Of a DNA stretch of 40,241 nucleotides, positions 34,727 through 40,241 are shown piece by piece. The notes beneath the pieces are model-generated. The model was not told the DNA's origin and did no database searches. It worked only from the letters and a program-made list of their open reading frames with translations. Source of the stretch: Sulfurimonas sp. (GTDB lineage Bacteria; Campylobacterota; Campylobacteria; Campylobacterales; Sulfurimonadaceae). The position numbers and the translations under genes were made by a program. Position 1 is the first letter of the stretch. Each line of letters opens with the position of its first letter. The stretch spans positions 1 to 40,241 of the forward strand of contig JAMORO010000017.1 of assembly GCA_027063505.1 (NCBI GenBank), written 5' to 3'.

Positions 34727-35110
34727 ATGAGTTATGATGTACGAAGTGAACTGCTAGGATTTCCAGATACACACAATGTTGCCTTAACGGAGATAGATTC
34801 TCTCTTCTCTACACTAAGAGATTTAGATGATGAAAATATCTCTTTCACGATTGTAAACCCTTATGCCTTAAGAGAGTACTCATTTGATATTCCTTTATCC
34901 ATTAAAGTACTTCTTGATATAAAAGAGGATTCTAAAATCAGTGTTTACAATATTCTTGTAATTCAAAAACCTTTGGAAAAATCAGTTATTAACTTTCTGG
35001 CACCTATAATTATAAACCATGATAACAATAAACTTGCACAGTTTATTTTAGATCCAGCGAAAAATCCTAACTTTGGAATGGCTGAGACTATAGAGTCATT
35101 TAAAGAGTAA
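34727..35110 (+). CDS. fliW: Flagellar assembly factor FliW
   Basis: 127 residues, normal for FliW. Recognisable segments are the start (YDVRSELLGFPDTHNV), FTIVNPYALREYSFDIP in the middle and VYNILVIQKPLEKSVINFLAPIIIN. FliW binds the translational repressor CsrA and flagellin, and so links filament assembly to flagellin synthesis. The ATG at 34727 has AAAGGA upstream; an in-frame ATG at 34697 would add a tail inside the previous gene. CsrA is not in the window. The receiver gene starts 3 bases later. Confidence 0.88.
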   Translation: MSYDVRSELLGFPDTHNVALTEIDSLFSTLRDLDDENISFTIVNPYALREYSFDIPLSIKVLLDIKEDSKISVYNILVIQKPLEKSVINFLAPIIINHDNNKLAQFILDPAKNPNFGMAETIESFKE

Positions 35111-35113
35111 AAG

Positions 35114-35467
35114 ATGATATATCTTGTAGTTGATGACTCTAAACTCGCCAGACTAAGCTTAATAAAATCTCTTAAAGCACACGTAGGAGACTCGGAAATA
35201 TTTCAAGCTACAAATGGAGAGGAAGCACTCTCTCTTATGGATGAGAAGTATGCTAATATAGTATTTTTAGATTTAACTATGCCTGTCATGGATGGATATA
35301 CAGCACTTCCTAAACTCTTAGAGATAAATCCAAAAGCTAAAGTTGTTGTTGTATCCGCTGATATACAGACAAAAGCACAAGAAAAAGTAATCTCTCTTGG
35401 TGCAACTATGCATATTCAGAAACCTATTAATATAGACAAAATGAAAGAACTACTGGATCTAATATAG
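35114..35467 (+). CDS. Single-domain response regulator (CheY-like)
   Basis: 117 residues, one receiver domain and nothing else. The acidic pair is VVDDSK (Asp 7-8), the phosphoacceptor Asp 53 in IVFLDLTMP, the Ser/Thr switch in VVSAD and Lys 103 in HIQKPI. It is followed without a gap by the CheC-like gene, so it could be that phosphatase's substrate, and by a kinase that lacks its own receiver domain. Confidence 0.88.
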   Translation: MIYLVVDDSKLARLSLIKSLKAHVGDSEIFQATNGEEALSLMDEKYANIVFLDLTMPVMDGYTALPKLLEINPKAKVVVVSADIQTKAQEKVISLGATMHIQKPINIDKMKELLDLI

Positions 35468-36067
35468 ATGAGTAACTTTGAGCTTACTGAAGATGAAAGG
35501 GATGTTCTTCAAGAACTTATGAATGTAGCCTATGGAAATGCTACTGCAGTTGTAGCAGATATGCTCGATGCTTTTGCTTCTTTAAGTATCCCAAATATTA
35601 AAGTAATGAAGATTAATGAACTACTTGAAACTTTTTCAGAATTAAAATCGACAAGCTATTTTTTCTCTACACAAGCTTTTAATGGTGAATTTGATGGAGA
35701 GAGTGCTTTTTTCATTAACCAAGAGAGTGCAAATAACTTAGCAAAACACCTTGAACTTGAGAGTGAAGAAGATCTTGATGATGCTATTTTAGAGCTAACA
35801 AATGTTCTTACATCTTCACTCACGACAAAACTAGCACAAGAGATGGATACAGAGGTGAGTTTTTCACTTCCTAGTATAAGTAAAGTACCTCTCCAAGAGA
35901 TAGGATCTGTAGAAACATTTCAAAACTATTCACAAGTCATAGTTATTGATACAGATCTAAACTTTGAAGATCAAAAAATAAATGGCAAAATATTTATCTT
36001 AACAAAAGACGAATCAATCCAATGGCTCAAAATAAAACTCAACTCGATTTTAGAACTCTTAATATAA
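35468..36067 (+). CDS. CheC-like CheY-P phosphatase
   Basis: 199 residues, close to the usual CheC length. Two copies of the phosphatase motif ExxN are visible: Glu 16/Asn 19 in LQELMNVAYGNATAVVADML, and Glu 109/Asn 112 in DAILELTNVLTSSLTTKLA. Having both sites intact is CheC-like rather than FliY- or CheX-like. It should remove phosphate from a CheY-type receiver, most likely the one encoded immediately upstream. The kinase gene begins 46 bases before its stop. Confidence 0.8.
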   Translation: MSNFELTEDERDVLQELMNVAYGNATAVVADMLDAFASLSIPNIKVMKINELLETFSELKSTSYFFSTQAFNGEFDGESAFFINQESANNLAKHLELESEEDLDDAILELTNVLTSSLTTKLAQEMDTEVSFSLPSISKVPLQEIGSVETFQNYSQVIVIDTDLNFEDQKINGKIFILTKDESIQWLKIKLNSILELLI

Positions 36068-37578
36068 ATAAAGCTATTATCGAAAATATCGATAATGGAC
36101 TTATTGTTTTAGATAAAGAACTCAATATCTACCATTTTAATCGATGGATAGAGCTCAATACAAAACTCAAAGAGAAAGAGATTTTAGGAGAGAAACTTTA
36201 CGAAGTTTTCCCAAATATAAATATTAAAACACTTCAACGTAAGGTCAAAACAGCACTTAGACTTAAGACACCCACATTTTATGCTGCAACAACATCACAA
36301 TACTTAATTCCTATCAAAATAAATCAACTCAATCAGCACTTTGAGTATATGCAACAAGATGTAAGTATAATACCACTCAATGAGAGTAAAGATTTAGTAG
36401 CCTTGATTCTTACAGACCAAACAAATATGGCGACAACAAATGCCCTACTAGAACAAAACATACAAAAAGTAAAAGAGCTTAATGCACAGCTCCTCAAAGA
36501 GAAAGAGACTATTAATAAAAAAGTTTTACTTTTCAAAATAAGTACTGACTCTAGTATTATAGATGTTTCTCAAGCACTTTTACAACTACTAAACTATCAA
36601 AAAAGTGATCTCATAGGCCTTAACTTTTTTAGTTTTGAAAAATCATATATTGATAAGAAACAAAAAGAAGAGATGCTCACAAGTATGCAAGCATTAAAAG
36701 TATATGAGTTTGAACATCAGACACTTACATCAGATAACAAAGAGCTCTGGTTTAAGGCCTCCGTAGTTCCTGAGTATAACTCAATAGGCAAACATTTAGG
36801 TTTTATAATCTTTAGAGAGAATATTACTGCTAGTAAAAACCTTATACTTAACCATGAAAAACTACTTGCTAACTCTCGTAGTGCAGCTATGGGTGAAATG
36901 GTTGGGATGATAGCACACCAGTGGAGACAGCCTCTCTCACTCCTTAATACTATTATTGCCACTATAAAAATACGCCAAGAGCTTAACACTCTTGATGAAA
37001 AAGATATGGGCATTGCATTTGACAAAATAGAGACAACTACGCGGTTTTTATCTGATACAATTGATGGATTTAGAGAATATTTCAAACCAAATAAAAAAGT
37101 CAGTGAGGTAAATATTTATGATATTTTTAATAAGTCTATCTACTTCTTAACTGATGAAATGTTACAATTAGATATACATTACAAAACAAAGATTGATAAA
37201 AAGATTACAATATATACCTATAAAAATGAGCTCATTCAAAGTATACTAAATATTATTAAGAACTCTGTTGATGCATTTAAAGAACAAGGGGAACTTAAAC
37301 AACAAAAATCCATTAGTATTAGTGCTACACAAGAGAAAACAGATCTGAGTATACTTATAAAAGATAATGCAGGAGGGATACCAAAAGAGATTCTCTCTAA
37401 GGTATTTGAACCCTATTTTTCAACAAAAAACAAAAACGGCACAGGACTCGGTCTCTATATGTGCCATACAATTATAACAAAGCACCTTAAAGGTGATATA
37501 ACAATCACAAGTAGTGCTAACAACACTTCTGTTATCATAAAGATTCCATATAAAATAAACCCCAAGGAGAACCCATGA
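36022..37578 (+). CDS. Soluble PAS histidine kinase
   Basis: 518 residues with no membrane helix. Two PAS-like domains (about 15-130 and 165-275) flank a coiled-coil stretch (140-167). The kinase core has H-box MGEMVGMIAHQWRQPLSLL (His 299), N-box LNIIKNSVDAF, G1 DNAGGIP and G2 GTGLGLYMCH. The ATG at 36022 overlaps the CheC-like gene by 46 bases and has no clear Shine-Dalgarno, so translation is likely coupled. As a cytoplasmic sensor it may read a redox or metabolic signal. It overlaps trxC by 4 bases. Confidence 0.85.
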   Translation: MAQNKTQLDFRTLNINKAIIENIDNGLIVLDKELNIYHFNRWIELNTKLKEKEILGEKLYEVFPNINIKTLQRKVKTALRLKTPTFYAATTSQYLIPIKINQLNQHFEYMQQDVSIIPLNESKDLVALILTDQTNMATTNALLEQNIQKVKELNAQLLKEKETINKKVLLFKISTDSSIIDVSQALLQLLNYQKSDLIGLNFFSFEKSYIDKKQKEEMLTSMQALKVYEFEHQTLTSDNKELWFKASVVPEYNSIGKHLGFIIFRENITASKNLILNHEKLLANSRSAAMGEMVGMIAHQWRQPLSLLNTIIATIKIRQELNTLDEKDMGIAFDKIETTTRFLSDTIDGFREYFKPNKKVSEVNIYDIFNKSIYFLTDEMLQLDIHYKTKIDKKITIYTYKNELIQSILNIIKNSVDAFKEQGELKQQKSISISATQEKTDLSILIKDNAGGIPKEILSKVFEPYFSTKNKNGTGLGLYMCHTIITKHLKGDITITSSANNTSVIIKIPYKINPKENP

Positions 37579-38000
37579 AAATCGTATGTCCACACTGTTT
37601 TAGTGTAAATAATGTTCCAAAGAAAGAGAGCTATAAAAAAGCAAATTGCGGTAAGTGTAAAAAGTCACTACTTGATACAAAACCGATAGAACTCACAGAC
37701 AGTAACTTTGATGAAGTTGTTGTAAATAGTGATATCCCTGTCTTAGTTGACTTCTGGGCACCTTGGTGTGGCCCTTGTAAAATGTTCGGTCCAACTTTTG
37801 AAAAAGTAGCTCAGGATTTTCCACTCAAAGCACTTTTTGTAAAAGTAAATACAGAAACAGAACAAAATCTTGGTGCTCGTTTTTCAATACGTAGTATTCC
37901 TACTCTTATAGTCTTTAAGGATGGTAAGGAAATTCACAGAGCAAGTGGTGCACTTGATGCTTCTACTCTTAATACTTTGACAAAACAACTAACAAACTAA
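37575..38000 (+). CDS. trxC: Thioredoxin with zinc-ribbon N-terminus (thioredoxin 2 / TrxC)
   Basis: 141 residues. The N-terminus has two CxxC pairs (Cys 5/8 and 25/28), the zinc-binding part typical of TrxC. The thioredoxin domain has WCGPC at residues 64-68 and the cis-Pro in RSIPTLIVF. It reduces disulfides. In E. coli TrxC is induced by oxidative stress. Its ATG overlaps the kinase stop by 4 bases, an unusual pairing that suggests a redox link to that sensor. Confidence 0.93.
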   Translation: MKIVCPHCFSVNNVPKKESYKKANCGKCKKSLLDTKPIELTDSNFDEVVVNSDIPVLVDFWAPWCGPCKMFGPTFEKVAQDFPLKALFVKVNTETEQNLGARFSIRSIPTLIVFKDGKEIHRASGALDASTLNTLTKQLTN

Positions 38001-38069
38001 TATAGAATTTGTGAAGTTTAAGTTATAATTTTATAAAATAAATAAAAGTGCTTCTCTAAAAGGGTCAAA

Positions 38070-39515
38070 ATGCAAAAGTATTCAGTATTAGCAGTAGATG
38101 ATGAACCATTTAACCTTGACCTGATTGAAGCGGCTTTTCACAGTTATAATAACATTCAACTCACCTATGCTAAGAGTGGTCAAGAGACTCTTGAGGCATT
38201 AAAACATTCTAATTTTAATGTTATTCTCCTCGATATTAGTATGCCAGGCATGAGTGGTATTGAAGTGCTACAAAAAATTCGTGCAGATAAAAAGCTTGAA
38301 GGACTCCCCGTTCTTATGGTAACAGCAAATACCGAAAAAGAGAAAGAGTGTTTAGAAATTGGGGCAAGTGATTTTATCTCTAAACCTTATGATATTGATA
38401 TATTATGCTCGAGAACTATCAACTATGCCAAATTAAACTACTTTACAAGAGAGATACAAAATCAAAAAAATATCTTAGAAGAACAGGTTCAAGAGAGAAC
38501 CAAAGAGCTACAAAAAGCACTCACTCTCTCTAAAGAGACAGAGTATGAAATCTCTATTCGACTAGGAAGAGCAAGTGAATCCCGTGACCCTGAAACAGGT
38601 GGCCATATTAAAAGAATGAGTGCTTACTCTTATCTTCTTGCACAACTTTGTGGTCTTGATGCAGAAGAAGCAAGACTTGTTCTCTATGCTGCACCTCTTC
38701 ATGACATAGGTAAGATAGGTATCCCTGATTCTATTCTTCTCAAACCAGGTCGTTTTGAGAAAGAGGAATTTGAAATTATGAAGACACACTCAGAACTTGG
38801 AGCAAGCATGCTTTCTGGTGCAGAACAGTATCCAGTTTTAGCTGCAGGAAAAATCATTGCAATGCAGCAGCATGAAAAATATAATGGAACAGGGTATCCA
38901 AATGGATTGAAAGGAGAAGAGATACATCTCTATGCTCGCATTGTTACTATTGCAGATGTTTTTGACGCCCTAAACTCTAAACGCTGTTATAAAAAATCTA
39001 TGTCTCTTGAAAAAGTATTAGAGATAATGAAACAGGATGCTGGTATACATTTTGATCCGAAACTTATTGATATATTTTTTAAAAATTTAGATAAGTTTTT
39101 AGAGATTAAAGAGCGATACAGTGATGAAAAGACTATTGGTTTTACACAGATATTAAATCAAACAGAGAAAAAACAGAAAATTCTTTTTGTTGATGATAAT
39201 GAACTCAATAGAATTGTGCTCAAAGAGATGCTTCTTTTGATATTTCCAGGTTTAGAGATAGAAACATTTGCAACTGTAGAAGAGACATCAACTATTTCAA
39301 TGAATCAATATGATGTTATATTAACTGGAATTAATATGCCTACTACAACTGGATATGAGTTTTACGATAGTTTAAAAAATAGATTACACTTTAGTAAACC
39401 TATTATTGCTGTTTCAGGAGAGAAAGAGAAGGTTCTAGACTATGGCTTTAATGATTTTATCTCTCAACCTATTGATATACAAAATGTTGAAGAAGTTCTT
39501 AAAAAATTTCTTTAA
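38070..39515 (+). CDS. REC-HD-GYP-pseudoREC protein, probable c-di-GMP phosphodiesterase
   Basis: 481 residues. An N-terminal receiver (phosphoacceptor Asp 55 in ILLDISMP, Lys in ISKPY) is joined by a coiled coil (about 125-165) to an HD-GYP domain: GGHIKRMSAY, HDIGKIGIP (His 211, Asp 212) and HEKYNGTGYPNGL (268-277). A second receiver-like domain closes the protein (370-481). It keeps VDDNELN but has Gly 420 where the phosphoacceptor Asp should be (VILTGINMP) and Gln 466 in place of the conserved Lys (ISQPI), so it cannot be phosphorylated in the normal way. A 69-base gap follows trxC. Confidence 0.88.
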   Translation: MQKYSVLAVDDEPFNLDLIEAAFHSYNNIQLTYAKSGQETLEALKHSNFNVILLDISMPGMSGIEVLQKIRADKKLEGLPVLMVTANTEKEKECLEIGASDFISKPYDIDILCSRTINYAKLNYFTREIQNQKNILEEQVQERTKELQKALTLSKETEYEISIRLGRASESRDPETGGHIKRMSAYSYLLAQLCGLDAEEARLVLYAAPLHDIGKIGIPDSILLKPGRFEKEEFEIMKTHSELGASMLSGAEQYPVLAAGKIIAMQQHEKYNGTGYPNGLKGEEIHLYARIVTIADVFDALNSKRCYKKSMSLEKVLEIMKQDAGIHFDPKLIDIFFKNLDKFLEIKERYSDEKTIGFTQILNQTEKKQKILFVDDNELNRIVLKEMLLLIFPGLEIETFATVEETSTISMNQYDVILTGINMPTTTGYEFYDSLKNRLHFSKPIIAVSGEKEKVLDYGFNDFISQPIDIQNVEEVLKKFL

Positions 39516-39567
39516 ACTATATAGATACTACTTATAACTTTACAAAAAGCGAGGTTTCTTTAAAAAT

Positions 39568-40241
39568 ATGAAACACTTATCATTTATATATAGCGACAAA
39601 GCGATTAAAAAAGCACAAAAAAAAGCTACTAAGAAAAAATACAAAACACAACTTATTCAACTCTTTACTGCACTTACTGATACAAAAAAAATTGCAACTA
39701 TCTTAAAAAAGTTATCTAAAAAATTTCCAAAAGCGATTATTATTGGAACAACAACTGCAGGGGAGATTTCTCAAGCTAAAATGTATGAAATGTCGACAGT
39801 GGTTAGTCTATCTCTCTTTAAATCTACAAAACTTTCAGCTACATATATTAAAGATATTGATGCTAAATCTGGTCAAATACTATCAAACAAAATATGCTCA
39901 GCCAATACCAAGGCAGCCATTGTAATAAGTGAAGGTTTAAATGGTCGTGATTATGAAGGATTTATTAAAGGCATAAAAAAGCAGAATCCTAATCTTATTA
40001 TCGCTGGTGGATTAGCAGGAGATAACTTTCAACTCAAAAAAACATTTATCTTTTTAGAAAATAAAATTTATACAACTGGTGCTGTAGCTGTCTCCTTTTC
40101 TGGAGAAAAACTCTTTGCAAATAATGAATACAATCTCAACTGGACACCTATTGGTAAAGAGTTTACTATTACTCAAGTTGATGGAAATATTGTCTCAAAA
40201 ATAAATGATGAAGATGCTGTTACTCTCTTCAAACATTATTT
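39568..40241 (+). CDS. FIST-domain sensory protein, cut by the window end
   Basis: The first 224 residues are in the window with no stop. After a Lys-rich start (AIKKAQKKATKKKYK) the FIST N-domain pattern is clear: AIIIGTTTAGEIS, NLIIAGGLAGDNF, the GAVAVSFSGEKLFANN strand and LNWTPIGKEFTITQVDG. FIST domains bind small molecules; some, called NosP, bind haem and sense nitric oxide and control neighbouring histidine kinases and c-di-GMP enzymes. The missing C-terminal part would show whether a kinase, cyclase or receptor domain is fused. Confidence 0.8.
   Translation, partial: MKHLSFIYSDKAIKKAQKKATKKKYKTQLIQLFTALTDTKKIATILKKLSKKFPKAIIIGTTTAGEISQAKMYEMSTVVSLSLFKSTKLSATYIKDIDAKSGQILSNKICSANTKAAIVISEGLNGRDYEGFIKGIKKQNPNLIIAGGLAGDNFQLKKTFIFLENKIYTTGAVAVSFSGEKLFANNEYNLNWTPIGKEFTITQVDGNIVSKINDEDAVTLFKHY

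Noticed and set aside
36717-37085. 122-residue antisense frame in the PAS kinase gene
   Set aside because: Lies opposite the H-box and PAS region; no independent start signal or recognisable motif.
1-40241. Mobile element, prophage, CRISPR or defence system
   Set aside because: No transposase, integrase, phage, Cas or restriction gene and no regular repeat array was seen; gene content is core metabolism and signalling.

Overview
The window is a compact, low-GC bacterial chromosome segment. I infer a Campylobacterota (epsilonproteobacterial) genome close to Sulfurimonas. The grounds are the gene content (a Tat-exported sulfide:quinone-reductase-like flavoprotein, RNase J with an Asn/Lys-rich N-terminus, FliW/FliI, many His-kinases with the AHQWRQPL H-box, REC/EAL and HD-GYP proteins) and TATAAT promoters without clear -35 boxes. 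Nearly every base is coding. I see no rRNA or tRNA gene, no CRISPR array, no insertion sequence and no phage gene.

Layout. 1-307: leader DNA with a strong leftward -10. 308-1412: a BI-1 family membrane protein, then a stand-alone ThiD2-type HMP-phosphate kinase. 1409-4587 (leftward): zinc ABC importer znuA-znuC-znuB with a BioC-like methyltransferase overlapping its end; a 19-base palindrome lies on the znuA promoter. 4730-6337: secG, frr, pyrE. 6344-13442 (leftward): an apparent operon of M6-type lipoprotein metalloprotease, a small secreted protein resembling the M6 propeptide, a CPA2 cation/proton antiporter, a membrane PAS histidine kinase and a REC-PAS-GGDEF-EAL protein. 13562-20456: pyrG with a good terminator, recJ, the SQR-like oxidoreductase and a large propeller plus helical protein of unknown role. 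20453-25966 (leftward): fliI, folE, a short relic of an MFS transporter, RNase J, rsmA and a CZB zinc-sensor protein. 26189-28566: hisF, a short nucleoside-phosphorylase-like protein and rlmN. Then come a 31-residue membrane microprotein, a 78-residue unknown, and a 382-base non-coding stretch with several hairpins. 29435-34716: an RluA-family pseudouridine synthase (leftward), purB, nrdA and an unknown protein. 34727-40241: a rightward flagellar and signalling cluster of fliW, a CheY-like receiver, a CheC-like phosphatase, a soluble PAS histidine kinase, trxC, REC-HD-GYP-pseudoREC and a FIST-domain sensor cut by the window end.

Two perfect 16-base parS palindromes (26047 and 29661) lie 3.6 kb apart. 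One is intergenic, the other inside the pseudouridine synthase gene. They mark a likely ParB loading zone, which points to an origin-proximal position.

Most interesting parts: the split M6 protease/propeptide pair in an operon with an antiporter and c-di-GMP signalling genes; the CheC/kinase/TrxC/HD-GYP/FIST cluster; the parS pair; stand-alone ThiD2; and the palindromes on the znuA and rsmA promoters. Functions are assigned by motif and family resemblance from reading alone; no database search was run.
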